DNA from: Paracoccaceae bacterium
GTDB lineage: Bacteria > Pseudomonadota > Alphaproteobacteria > Rhodobacterales > Rhodobacteraceae
Reading direction: 5' to 3'
Length of the DNA stretch: 64,000 nucleotides
NCBI GenBank assembly: GCA_018223125.1
Contig: JAAEZA010000005.1
Location: forward strand, 56,566 to 120,565
Shown here: positions 1-8,111 of the stretch, in pieces
How the letters are laid out: every line of letters begins with the position of its first letter
How positions within the stretch are numbered: the stretch's first letter is position 1
The notes under the pieces: generated by a model
What the model was told of the DNA's origin: nothing
The model's input: the letters and a program-made list of their open reading frames with translations, nothing else
Databases searched by the model: none
Made by a program: the position numbers and the translations under genes

Positions 1-717
1 GAACGCACCGGTGTTTCCGAAACGCCTTACACAGTCTTCGTCGGGTTTAAAGGATTGTATCAGGACTTCCCCGACTGGATCGAAAACGCGACAGATGCGC
101 TGTCCCATGGCAGCGTATTTGCCCGTGGACATGTAGGGCGGCATACGGCTGCTGAAAACCTTGCCGGTAATCTTCCGGCCGTTCCCTCCATTCGCAACCG
201 CAATCCGAAAGGCTATCTGGCAAACCTGCTCTGGCCTGCGCGGGACCGGCATCAGTGTCTGCTGTATGATTTCCGCGACACTCCCCATATCCTGCAAACG
301 CTGGCCCATGACCCGATGGCCCGTATCGTCATGATCCGGCATTCGTGGTTGCTCAGCCTGTTGAACCGTCCGGCAAGTTTTGAAAATCAGGTATCAAATG
401 CGCGGCGCTTCCACCGGATCGAACAGCGTTTCCTGCGGGAATTTGCCAAACCCAAAGTTGTCGCCCATCTTCACACGATCGCGCTTGAAGATGCTGTGCA
501 TGATCCGGCCCGCGCGCTGGAGCAGGCAATTGCCCATATCCCGCGAAACGCAAAACACCCGTTGAAACTTATGCCGGAGCGCGAAAATGTAGAGGGGCTG
601 GAGAACCTGACCCGCAAGCTGCGTGACCGTGGGCTGATGATCGAGTATGAGTTTCCGACGCGGTCCAAGACCAAAAAACAGGACACGGCTTTTGAACGGC
701 CGTATGTGGTGAAATAA
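1..717 (+). CDS. Sulfotransferase-like protein, 5' truncated
   Basis: The reading frame is open from the first base, so the gene starts upstream of the window; the TTG at 55 is probably not the true start. The product is soluble, at least 238 residues, with no membrane segment. The segment ARIVMIRHSW followed by a basic helical stretch resembles the 3'-phosphate (PAPS) binding region of sulfotransferases, and the C-terminal half resembles the second half of its downstream neighbour. Its stop codon is directly followed by the ATG of that neighbour with no gap, so they are co-transcribed and probably act together on a glycan or other surface substrate. The family call is inference from weak motifs; the substrate is unknown. 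Confidence 0.5.
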   Translation, partial: ERTGVSETPYTVFVGFKGLYQDFPDWIENATDALSHGSVFARGHVGRHTAAENLAGNLPAVPSIRNRNPKGYLANLLWPARDRHQCLLYDFRDTPHILQTLAHDPMARIVMIRHSWLLSLLNRPASFENQVSNARRFHRIEQRFLREFAKPKVVAHLHTIALEDAVHDPARALEQAIAHIPRNAKHPLKLMPERENVEGLENLTRKLRDRGLMIEYEFPTRSKTKKQDTAFERPYVVK

Positions 718-2172
718 ATGGCAGGTCCATTCAAGTATTTCGTATTGCTGGCAAACATGCGCACAGGATCAAACCTGTTCGAGCAGAATATCCAGTTGTT
801 TGACGGTTTCTCCTGCCACGGAGAGCTGTTCAATCCCCATTTCATCGGCTTCCCGAACACGACTACAGCTTTCGGTGTTACGATGACAGAGCGGGAGTTG
901 AAGCCGCAGAAGTTGATCAACCGGATGGTGGCCAAGGAAAACGGGACTTTGCCGGGCTTCCGTCTGTTTTCGGATCATGATCCGCGCGTTCTGGAACACT
1001 GTTTAAATGATCCGCAATGCGCCAAGATTGTGCTGACCCGCAATCCGCTGGACAGTTTTGTGTCCCACGCCATCGCCAAAGCCACCGACCAGTGGAAGCT
1101 TACGGATGTCAGCAAGCGCAAACGGGCGAAAGTGCGCTTCGATTTTCTGGAATTCAAATCTTATCTGACACGGTTGCAAAGCTATCTCACACAGATCAGG
1201 CACAGCCTTCAGAAAAGCGGGCAGACCGCGTTTTATCTTGGATATGACGATCTGAACGATGTCGAAATTTTTAACGGTCTGGCACGGTTTCTGGGGGAAG
1301 AGGCAGAGCTGAAACAGCTTGGCGACAAAATTGTCCGTCAAAACCCCGAGGGGCTGGAGGAGAAAGTCGAGAATTACGCCGAAATGCTGGACCAGCTGCG
1401 CCAGCTTGATCTGCTGAATACAGATGCCGTTCCCATACTTGAACCTGTGCGCAATCCGGGATCGAAGAATTTTGTAGCGGGCAACGATGTGCCTTTGCTG
1501 TTCATGCCAATGGCGCGGGACGAATTGCCCGAAGTGGCCCACTGGCTGGCGTCCCATCAATCCACAGCGGGGGCTGTGCTGCGGGTAATGAACCAGAAGC
1601 AGCTTAACACATGGCTGACCGATACACCTGTCCGCCGCTCTTTCACGGTGATCCGGCATCCGCTGGAACGGGCCTATGACGCATTCTACAACCATATCTT
1701 CTGTTCCGGCGACAGGATGTTCCCGTGGATACGGACAGCCCTTGAAAACCACTATGGTGTGAACCTGCCGGACAAACGCTCTACCGCTGAGCCGAACCGC
1801 ACGGTGCTGGAAAACACCGGCTATTCTGCCCAATCCCACGGGCGGGCGTTTCTGGGGTTTCTTGAATTTCTGAAGGGCAATCTCCAGGGGCAGACACGGG
1901 CGCGGGTGGACCAGTCCTGGGCGTCACAGAACTCCATTTTGCAAGGCTACGGAAGGCTGACCTTTCCGGATGTGCTGATCCGTTATGAAAACCTTGAGGA
2001 AGAATTGCAGCGGATCGAGCGCGATATGGGGCTGGACCCGAAGCCCCTGCAAAAGGCGGCTGCCGTGTATTGTTACGATCTGGGTGAAATCTATACTGCA
2101 GAAATGGAAAAGCGCGCACGGGATGTCTATGCGCGCGATTACCAGATGTTCGGATTTTCCGACTGGGGATAA
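718..2172 (+). CDS. Sulfotransferase family protein with two sulfotransferase-like halves
   Basis: The protein has 484 residues and no signal peptide. The N-terminal half opens with a hydrophobic strand and MRTGSN, which fits the PAPS 5'-phosphosulfate loop of Stf0/NodH-type sulfotransferases. KIVLTRNPLDSFVS near residue 110 fits the 3'-phosphate motif. A second region (about residues 255-484) carries FTVIRHPLERAYDAFYN, the hallmark of the Sulfotransfer_2 type, so two sulfotransferase-like units seem fused. The expected role is transfer of sulfate from PAPS to a carbohydrate or lipid, probably a surface polysaccharide. It abuts the upstream gene without spacing. The second half has no clear 5'-phosphosulfate loop and may be inactive. 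Confidence 0.7.
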   Translation: MAGPFKYFVLLANMRTGSNLFEQNIQLFDGFSCHGELFNPHFIGFPNTTTAFGVTMTERELKPQKLINRMVAKENGTLPGFRLFSDHDPRVLEHCLNDPQCAKIVLTRNPLDSFVSHAIAKATDQWKLTDVSKRKRAKVRFDFLEFKSYLTRLQSYLTQIRHSLQKSGQTAFYLGYDDLNDVEIFNGLARFLGEEAELKQLGDKIVRQNPEGLEEKVENYAEMLDQLRQLDLLNTDAVPILEPVRNPGSKNFVAGNDVPLLFMPMARDELPEVAHWLASHQSTAGAVLRVMNQKQLNTWLTDTPVRRSFTVIRHPLERAYDAFYNHIFCSGDRMFPWIRTALENHYGVNLPDKRSTAEPNRTVLENTGYSAQSHGRAFLGFLEFLKGNLQGQTRARVDQSWASQNSILQGYGRLTFPDVLIRYENLEEELQRIERDMGLDPKPLQKAAAVYCYDLGEIYTAEMEKRARDVYARDYQMFGFSDWG

Positions 2173-2180
2173 GGGGCGGT

Positions 2181-2645
2181 TCAGGCTGCCTTGGAGGTCG
2201 TCAGCTCTGTCAGGATGGAATAGAGCGTCTGCGGATCGCTGTTGGCGCGCAGTTTGCTGCAATTGTCCTCGCTGCGCAGCGTCCGTGAGACCATCGCCAG
2301 CGCCTTGAGATGTTCGGGGCTGTCATTGGCCGGTGCCAGCAGGGTAAAGATCAGATCCACCGGCTGACGGTCCAGACTGTCGTAGTTCACAGGTTTTTCC
2401 AAGCGGTAGAACAGGCCGACAATCCGGTCCAGTGATTCAAACCGTGCGTGCGGAATGGCAACGCCACGCCCCACGCCGGTTGTGCCCAGATTCTCGCGGG
2501 CCTGCAGAGCAGAAAACACCTCGTCGGCTTTCATGTCGTAAACGGTTTCAGCCTGTTCCGAGAGCGTTTGAAGAAGTCGTTTCTTGCTGGACGCACCTGC
2601 TGCGAAACGCACAGCTTTTGCATCCAATATTTCGGCCATTTTCAT
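2181..2645 (-). CDS. ptsN: PTS IIA-like nitrogen regulatory protein PtsN
   Basis: This 154-residue EIIA-Ntr protein accepts phosphate from NPr in the nitrogen-related phosphotransferase chain and acts by binding partner proteins, not by moving sugar. The active histidine lies in GVAIPHARF, preceded by the family's RENLGTTGVGRG segment. Length matches the family. It is the last gene of the rnd-lptC-lptA-lptB-hpf-ptsN block; the hpf-ptsN pair is classic in proteobacteria. The start at 2645 is preceded by a purine-rich AGAGG; an in-frame ATG at 2639 is an alternative. Confidence 0.93.
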   Translation of the reverse strand: MKMAEILDAKAVRFAAGASSKKRLLQTLSEQAETVYDMKADEVFSALQARENLGTTGVGRGVAIPHARFESLDRIVGLFYRLEKPVNYDSLDRQPVDLIFTLLAPANDSPEHLKALAMVSRTLRSEDNCSKLRANSDPQTLYSILTELTTSKAA

Positions 2646-2672
2646 AACATGCCTCTGCTCTGCAATCCGGTT

Positions 2673-3242
2673 CTATTCCGGATCAATCCACCCTATGTTC
2701 CCGTCGGAACGTTTGTAGACCACATTTACCCTTTTTTGTCCTTCATTCTGAAATACCAGAACGTTTTCTCCGGCCAGTTCCATCTGCATGACGGCCTCTC
2801 CGACGGACAGGGATTTAATCTTGGTCTGTGTTTCGGCAACAATAATTGGCTGAAGCGTATCTGGCTCAGCTGCATCATCCCCAACGTCTTCCTGTGCGAG
2901 GATATACGATGGAGCGCCGAATGTTTCAACTGGTGTCGAACGGTGGGAGTGGTGATCTTTCAACCGGCGCTTGTACCGGCGCAGCTGTTTCTCCATTTTT
3001 TCGCCACAGGCATCGAAGGAATCATAAATTTCATTGGCATGTGCCTTGGCGTTTACCGTGAGTCCGGTTGACAGGTGCACAGATGATTCGCAGACGAATT
3101 CATGTCTGTCTTTGGAAAACGTGATACTGGCCTCGGTAGGTCGCTCCGCGTATTTCTCTACAATTGCGCCAAGTTCCTGTTTGACGTGGACCTGCAGTGA
3201 ATCACCAATATCGATTTGTTTTCCGCTGATTTGATACCGCAT
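2673..3242 (-). CDS. hpf: Ribosome hibernation promoting factor, long form
   Basis: The protein has 189 residues. The N-terminal domain (about 1-100, beginning MRYQISGKQIDIG) is the RaiA/HPF fold that binds the 30S decoding channel. The C-terminal domain (about 130-189, with VFQNEGQKRVNVVYKR and GNIGWIDPE) is the dimerisation domain that joins two ribosomes into 100S particles. It therefore acts in stationary phase to silence and protect ribosomes. I chose the ATG at 3242 because AAAGGAGC lies just upstream; the frame stays open to 3323 without another good ribosome site. ptsN follows 27 bases downstream. Confidence 0.93.
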   Translation of the reverse strand: MRYQISGKQIDIGDSLQVHVKQELGAIVEKYAERPTEASITFSKDRHEFVCESSVHLSTGLTVNAKAHANEIYDSFDACGEKMEKQLRRYKRRLKDHHSHRSTPVETFGAPSYILAQEDVGDDAAEPDTLQPIIVAETQTKIKSLSVGEAVMQMELAGENVLVFQNEGQKRVNVVYKRSDGNIGWIDPE

Positions 3243-3485
3243 GAAAGCTCCTTTCAAGAGATTACAGAGCAAAGCTCTGGCCGGGTGACGGTCACCCGCT
3301 TGATCGCCCTGTGCAATGCGCACAGCACAAACGGGTCAGACTGCGGCAAAGCTGCGGTACTGAGGTATATGCGCCTGAATTGTAGGGACGGTCATAGAAA
3401 TAATGTTAGTGCCAACTTCTGCATCTGGCAACTTTTATACGTCACAAATTTGCGATAGCCGGAGAGGGCGGCAAATTGCAGCCTG
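3243..3485. other. Intergenic region upstream of hpf; no rpoN
   Basis: This 243-base gap separates lptB from hpf. In many proteobacteria rpoN (sigma-54) sits exactly here; no ORF of that size or similarity is visible. It presumably holds the hpf promoter, but I cannot assign -35 and -10 boxes with confidence. Confidence 0.5.
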
Positions 3486-4238
3486 TCAGATGCGGAACTC
3501 TTCACCCAGATAGACGCGGCGCACGTCGTCATTGCGAACCACTTCATCCGGTGTGCCGGACATCAGGACGGTGCCGTTATAAAGGATATAGGCGCGGTCG
3601 ATGATTTCGAGTGTTTCACGCACGTTGTGATCGGTGATCAGAACACCGATGTCGCGGTTCTTCAGTTGGGCAACCAGCGTACGTATGTCGCCTACGGCAA
3701 TCGGGTCCACGCCGGCGAAAGGCTCGTCGAGCAGGACGTAATTCGGATTTCCGGCCAGACAGCGGGCGATTTCAACGCGGCGGCGTTCCCCGCCAGACAG
3801 GGCAACTGCGGGGCTGTCGCGCAGATGGGTGACGGAAAATTCTTCCATCAACTGTTCGGTCCGTTCGCGCCGTTTCGGTTTTTCCGCTTCCCAGAGCTCG
3901 ACAACAGACCCGATGTTCTGCTCTACATTCATGCCGCGAAAGATACTGGCTTCCTGTGGCAGATAGCCAAGCCCGATCCGTGCGCGGCGGTACATCGGCA
4001 GATTGGTCACATCGCGCCCGTCAATGGTAACCGTGCCGGTATCTGCAGCGATCAGACCGGCGATAGAATAGAAGCTGGTGGTCTTGCCTGCCCCGTTCGG
4101 GCCAAGCAGGGCTACGACTTCGCCACGGTTCAGGCGCATGGAAACGTCCTTAAGAACCTTTCGCTTTTTAAAGGCTTTGCTCAGTCCAACCACAGAGAGG
4201 CCGGTGGACCGCGGATCTGGCGTTCTGGTGTCGGTCAT
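3486..4238 (-). CDS. lptB: LPS export ABC transporter ATP-binding protein LptB
   Basis: This cytoplasmic ATPase of the LptB2FG complex powers extraction of lipopolysaccharide from the inner membrane. The 250 residues carry Walker A GPNGAGKTT, the signature LSGGERRRVE, Walker B YVLLDEPFAGVDP and the switch histidine in ITDHN. The family-typical C-terminal segment ends EEFRI. Its ATG overlaps the lptA stop as ATGA, so the two are translationally coupled. lptF and lptG are not in the window. Confidence 0.96.
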   Translation of the reverse strand: MTDTRTPDPRSTGLSVVGLSKAFKKRKVLKDVSMRLNRGEVVALLGPNGAGKTTSFYSIAGLIAADTGTVTIDGRDVTNLPMYRRARIGLGYLPQEASIFRGMNVEQNIGSVVELWEAEKPKRRERTEQLMEEFSVTHLRDSPAVALSGGERRRVEIARCLAGNPNYVLLDEPFAGVDPIAVGDIRTLVAQLKNRDIGVLITDHNVRETLEIIDRAYILYNGTVLMSGTPDEVVRNDDVRRVYLGEEFRI

Positions 4239-4729
4239 TGATCGGTCTTGGGCACAAACACTGTTTTTACGTTGCCGTTCATGGTGCCCCGATTGGTGTT
4301 GAGATCAAGCGAGAGCGCATCACCCGAAATCGCGTTGACCCCTTGTACCAGAACCACGTCCCCTGCAAGGTTCACGGTTCCGCTACCGACAATATAGGTG
4401 CCGCTCTGGGCTTCGGCGATTTCGGTGCCATTGGTAAACATCACGTCGGTGGTGGCCTCGATCCGCTCTATCGCGCTTTGGGCGGCGTTGTAATGTACGC
4501 GGATCCTGTTGGCAGAGAAGATCAGATCCCCCTGCACCACACGGGCGTTTCCTTCAAATGTGGCAGAGTTGGAATCCTGTTCCACAGTCAGGCTGTCAGA
4601 AGTAACTTCTACCGGCTGATTGCCGTCAATTTCGATCGGGCTGAGCGCAATGCCTGTGCCCTGGGCGTGCGTAATGCTGGCGGTAGCGATCAGGATCATC
4701 GTCAAAAGACATCTGGTAATATTGCGCAT
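4235..4729 (-). CDS. lptA: Lipopolysaccharide transport periplasmic protein LptA
   Basis: The 164 residues start with a signal peptide ending near THAQ. An OstA/LptA-type beta-jellyroll domain follows, with the strand pattern VEVTSDSLTVEQDSNSATFEG and repeated short beta strands. LptA forms the periplasmic bridge that carries LPS from LptC to LptD. It lies between lptC and lptB in one operon, 13 bases after lptC and overlapping lptB by four bases. Length is normal for alphaproteobacteria. Confidence 0.92.
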   Translation of the reverse strand: MRNITRCLLTMILIATASITHAQGTGIALSPIEIDGNQPVEVTSDSLTVEQDSNSATFEGNARVVQGDLIFSANRIRVHYNAAQSAIERIEATTDVMFTNGTEIAEAQSGTYIVGSGTVNLAGDVVLVQGVNAISGDALSLDLNTNRGTMNGNVKTVFVPKTDQ

Positions 4730-4742
4730 AATTCCCCCGATC

Positions 4743-5384
4743 CTAATTTTTCTTGGGTTTGTATATCAGTTTAACGCCGTTGTTAAACATAAGAACAGCC
4801 TGACCCGCCGGATTGACGTCCAGATCCTGCCGCAACTCCATCGTACCGGACTGGATGGACCCGATTGGCCCCTTTGCGTGGACGGGGCCATTGCTGGTGA
4901 TACTACCGGTTTCGAAGTTCACTTCCAGATTGCTGCTGGTTGCCGTGTAACCGTTTGTTGTGTGCAGATCCACGTCTTCGGTCAGGGCGGCCGTTGATGC
5001 GACAAGGTCCAGCGCACCGGCCCCGGCATTGGTGCGCATTGTGTTGCCGTTCTTGAAACTGATGGTGGCGCGGGGCCGGTTCAGTTCCACTTGCTGCGGT
5101 TTGACCCCGTCTGGCAAGGCCCATTCCGCCGAAATGGAAAAGGCATCGCCGGATTTTGTTACACCGGAGAAATGCGGGTTGGTGATCTTCTGTCCCACCG
5201 CCAGTTCAGCCAGTGTGGCATCCGCAATAATCAGGCCTTCCCGCAGCTTGCTGGTATTAGACAGCACAAAGATGCTCGCCATCAGCAGTAGCGCCACAAT
5301 GGGGAATACCCATTTCAGCACTCTGACAAGGCGCGAATATCCGTCGCGCTCTGTTCTTCCAACAGTGGGTTCCTGACTGTCCAA
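4743..5384 (-). CDS. lptC: LPS export system protein LptC
   Basis: This 213-residue bitopic protein has a short cytoplasmic N-terminus, one transmembrane helix (about residues 26-42, WVFPIVALLLMASIFVL) and a periplasmic jellyroll that receives LPS from LptFG and passes it to LptA. The position directly upstream of lptA supports the call, since the sequence itself is weakly conserved. It begins only two bases after the rnd stop, so rnd, lptC, lptA and lptB are likely one transcript. Confidence 0.88.
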   Translation of the reverse strand: MDSQEPTVGRTERDGYSRLVRVLKWVFPIVALLLMASIFVLSNTSKLREGLIIADATLAELAVGQKITNPHFSGVTKSGDAFSISAEWALPDGVKPQQVELNRPRATISFKNGNTMRTNAGAGALDLVASTAALTEDVDLHTTNGYTATSSNLEVNFETGSITSNGPVHAKGPIGSIQSGTMELRQDLDVNPAGQAVLMFNNGVKLIYKPKKN

Positions 5385-5386
5385 GG

Positions 5387-5998
5387 TTAATGCGCGAATA
5401 TGTCGGTTTCAGGCCAGCCCATCAGGTCCAGCGCACCGCGGTGGGGGAGAAAATCAAAACAGGCTTGGGCAATCTCTGTGCGACCCTCGCGTGCCAGCCG
5501 CTTGTCCAGTTCCTCTTTCAGACGGTGCAGGTACAGAACATCCGAAGCCGCATAATCCAGCTGCGCCTTGGTCAGCTCTGCCGCACCCCAATCAGAGCTT
5601 TGCTGCTGTTTGGAAATATCCACGCCCAGCAGTTCCTGTGTCAGGTTTTTCAGACCGTGCCGGTCTGTGTATGTGCGCACCAGTTTCGAGGCGATCTTGG
5701 TGCAATAAACCGGCGAGGTGCGCACGCCAAAACGGTTTTCCATAACGGCAATGTCAAAGCGGCCAAAGTGGAACAGTTTCAACTGTTCGGGATTGGCAAG
5801 CATCCGGCACAGGTTGGGCGCTTCGGTCTGATCCTGCGCGATCTGCACCATATGGGCGTTGCCGTCACCTGCCGAAAGCTGCACCAGACACAACCGGTCG
5901 CGGTTCGGGATCAATCCCATCGTTTCGCTGTCAATTGCCACAACCGGACCCAGATCCAGATCGTCGGGCAAATCGCCTTGGTGCAGGTAGTTTGTCAT
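5387..5998 (-). CDS. rnd: Ribonuclease D-type 3'-5' exonuclease
   Basis: The 203 residues form a compact DEDDy exonuclease. The DxE motif is in AIDSETMGL, the second aspartate in FHFGRFDIAVM, and the last motif in YAASDVLYL. The HRDC domains of full-length E. coli RNase D are absent, as in the short alphaproteobacterial form that trims structured RNA 3' ends. It is the first gene of the lpt operon in this orientation, a conserved pairing in related bacteria. Confidence 0.9.
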   Translation of the reverse strand: MTNYLHQGDLPDDLDLGPVVAIDSETMGLIPNRDRLCLVQLSAGDGNAHMVQIAQDQTEAPNLCRMLANPEQLKLFHFGRFDIAVMENRFGVRTSPVYCTKIASKLVRTYTDRHGLKNLTQELLGVDISKQQQSSDWGAAELTKAQLDYAASDVLYLHRLKEELDKRLAREGRTEIAQACFDFLPHRGALDLMGWPETDIFAH

Positions 5999-6143
5999 AG
6001 GCTTCCCTTAACTGATTTGCAGAGCATGACGCCCAATACAGATAATAGTCGCTTTCCACAAAGGTTAAAGTCGGGTGGCGGGAAGATGCTGATCGCTGTA
6101 AAGGCGCGAAACCGTCAATTGGGCTTGCTGTTGAGTGCGGGGT

Positions 6144-6158
6144 GCGGGATGATCCCGC
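6144..6158. promoter_or_regulatory. Short perfect inverted repeat at the start of the modE-like gene
   Basis: The sequence GCGGGAT-G-ATCCCGC is a perfect palindrome with 7-bp arms just ahead of the ATG at 6160. It may be an operator or a translational hairpin for the modE-like gene. Its function is inferred only from position. Confidence 0.35.
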
Positions 6159-6159
6159 T

Positions 6160-6555
6160 ATGAACAAGACATTGCAAACACGAACGGATTTCCCCGAACT
6201 TAATGCCAGTTTGAGGCTGCGAGTGGTGTTTGACGATGGCGTGCGGGTTGGTCCGGGTAAAGCGGATTTACTGGGGTTGATTGCCGAGCATGGTTCCATT
6301 GCTGCGGCAGGGCGGGCCATGAAGATGAGCTATAAACGTGCCTGGATGCTGGTAGAGGAAATGAATGCGGCTTTCAAAGAACCCTTGGTAGAAAGCAGTC
6401 GCGGCGGCAGTCAGGGCGGCGGGGCGCATCTGACTTCGACAGGCCGGGAGGTTCTGGCCGCCTATCGCGGGATGGAGCAACGCCTGAGCGCAGAGGCCTC
6501 AAAAGAGTTGACGTTTCTGTCAGGCTTGCGTGTCGATGTGTCCGGTGGGAAATAA
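6160..6555 (+). CDS. ModE-like molybdate-responsive HTH regulator, DNA-binding domain only
   Basis: The protein has about 131 residues and is essentially the winged-helix half of ModE: ADLLGLIAEHGSIAAAGRAMKMSYKRAW is the typical recognition segment. The C-terminal Mop/TOBE molybdate-binding domains of E. coli ModE are missing, so sensing must be done differently or by another protein. It lies directly upstream of modABC in the same direction, which supports a role in molybdenum control. I prefer the ATG at 6160; a GTG at 6142 would add six residues and overlaps a perfect 7-bp inverted repeat. Confidence 0.82.
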   Translation: MNKTLQTRTDFPELNASLRLRVVFDDGVRVGPGKADLLGLIAEHGSIAAAGRAMKMSYKRAWMLVEEMNAAFKEPLVESSRGGSQGGGAHLTSTGREVLAAYRGMEQRLSAEASKELTFLSGLRVDVSGGK

Positions 6556-6580
6556 CGATTGTCAAAACTGCCAGCCCCGT

Positions 6581-6606
6581 GCGATATTTCCCGCTGTACC
6601 TATCGC
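6581..6606. promoter_or_regulatory. Candidate molybdenum box (ModE-type operator) upstream of modA
   Basis: GCGATA and TATCGC form perfect inverted arms separated by 14 bases, a 26-bp span equal to the classic ModE operator of modA. It ends 17 bases before the modA ATG, so a bound regulator would block transcription or translation. The half-sites only partly match the E. coli consensus, so assignment rests on symmetry, size and place. Confidence 0.45.
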
Positions 6607-6623
6607 TAGGCAAGGATAAGCAA

Positions 6624-7409
6624 ATGGCCCGCAGCCGGAGCCTGCACGGATTTTTCACACGGTTGGCAGGTGTTGCCCTTGGCCTTGCCGTAGTATTTGC
6701 GCCTGTGCGCGGCGCGGCAGAAACGCTGACGGTGTTTGCCGCAGCCAGCCTTAAAAATGCGATGGATGTGCTGGCGCAGGGCTGGGCTGCAGAGACCGGC
6801 CATACCGCAAGTATTGCTTTTGCAGGGAGTTCCACGCTGGCCCGACAGATCGAACTGGGCGCTCCTGCCGATGTGTTCATCTCGGCTAACACAGACTGGA
6901 TGGACCGGCTGGAAACAAGCGCACTGGTGGCTACAGGGACACGGGTTGATCTGCTGGGCAACACGCTGGTTCTGGTGGCACACGGAGAGCAAGCGCCCGA
7001 AGTTCCGCTTAACATGCTGGCGGAAACGCTTGGCACCGGTCATCTGGCGCTGGCGCTGGTTCATGCTGTACCTGCGGGCATCTACGGTAAGGCCGCGCTG
7101 GAGTATCTGAACTTGTGGCAACACGTTGAAAAACAGGTGGTTCAGGCGGATAACGTGCGCGCCGCGATGGCCTTTGTTGCCACCGGAGAGGCCCCTTTCG
7201 GGATCGTCTATGCCTCTGATGCGGTGGCGGAAAGCAGGGTTTCGGTCGTGGCCCGTTTCCCGCGCGACAGCCATGCGCCCGTCCGCTACCCTGCTGCTGC
7301 AATCAAGGACGGCAAAGAGGACTTGGCCGCCGAATTCCTGACCTATCTGCAAAGCCCCCCCGCGCAAGCAGTTTTTGAACAACAGGGGTTTGAGACACTT
7401 GAACGCTAG
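6624..7409 (+). CDS. modA: Molybdate ABC transporter substrate-binding protein ModA
   Basis: The 261 residues have a signal peptide (cleavage near RGAAE) followed by the ModA fold: TVFAAASLKNAMD, FAGSSTLARQIELGAPADVF, and a C-terminal YPAAAIKDGKE segment. These are typical oxyanion-contacting regions. It binds molybdate, probably tungstate too, in the periplasm and delivers it to ModB. The ATG at 6624 is preceded by AAGGATAAG; the longer frame from 6579 would spoil the signal peptide. It is the first gene of modABC, 9 bases before modB. Confidence 0.95.
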   Translation: MARSRSLHGFFTRLAGVALGLAVVFAPVRGAAETLTVFAAASLKNAMDVLAQGWAAETGHTASIAFAGSSTLARQIELGAPADVFISANTDWMDRLETSALVATGTRVDLLGNTLVLVAHGEQAPEVPLNMLAETLGTGHLALALVHAVPAGIYGKAALEYLNLWQHVEKQVVQADNVRAAMAFVATGEAPFGIVYASDAVAESRVSVVARFPRDSHAPVRYPAAAIKDGKEDLAAEFLTYLQSPPAQAVFEQQGFETLER

Positions 7410-7418
7410 GATCGCCCG

Positions 7419-8111
7419 ATGGATTGGTTAAGCCCGCAGGAATGGCAAGCTGTGGCCCTGTCGCTGCGCGTGTCCTTCTGGGCCACACTGTGCAGCCTGC
7501 CCTTTGGTATCTTCATTGCCTATGCCCTGTCCCGCTGGCAGTTCTGGGGAAAACAGGTGCTGAACGGTCTGGTGCATCTGCCCTTGATCCTGCCCCCCGT
7601 GGTGACGGGTTATCTGCTGTTGCTGAGCTTTGGCACACAAGCACCGCTTGGCGGGATTCTTCAGAACCTTGGCATTGTGTTTGCCTTTCGCTGGACAGGT
7701 GCCGCGCTGGCCGCTGCGGTGATGGGATTTCCATTGATGGTGCGGGCAATCCGCCTGTCGCTTGACGCGGTTGACCCGAAGCTGGAGCAGGCGGCGGCGA
7801 CACTCGGCGCATCGCCGCTGTGGATATTTGTGACTGTGACCCTGCCCCTGATCCTGCCCGGCGTGATTGTGGGTACGATCCTTGGCTTTGCCAAGGCAAT
7901 GGGGGAATTCGGTGCGACGATCACATTTGTTTCCAACATTCCCGGCCAGACCCAGACCCTGCCCTCGGCAATATATGCGTTTTTGCAGGTGCCGGGGGGT
8001 GAAAACTCTGCGCTGCGGCTGGTGGTGGTTTCGCTGGTCGTGGCCATGTCCGCACTGGTCCTGTCAGAGCTTCTTGCCGCACGGGTTGCCAGAAAGGTAC
8101 GGGGCACATGA
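7419..8111 (+). CDS. modB: Molybdate ABC transporter permease ModB
   Basis: This inner-membrane permease has 230 residues and about five hydrophobic helices. The cytoplasmic EAA loop is seen as EQAAATLGASPLWIF, the docking site for ModC. FGATITFVSNIPGQTQTLPSAIY is a strongly conserved ModB segment. The stop overlaps the modC start as ATGA, so the transporter subunits are coupled. Confidence 0.95.
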   Translation: MDWLSPQEWQAVALSLRVSFWATLCSLPFGIFIAYALSRWQFWGKQVLNGLVHLPLILPPVVTGYLLLLSFGTQAPLGGILQNLGIVFAFRWTGAALAAAVMGFPLMVRAIRLSLDAVDPKLEQAAATLGASPLWIFVTVTLPLILPGVIVGTILGFAKAMGEFGATITFVSNIPGQTQTLPSAIYAFLQVPGGENSALRLVVVSLVVAMSALVLSELLAARVARKVRGT

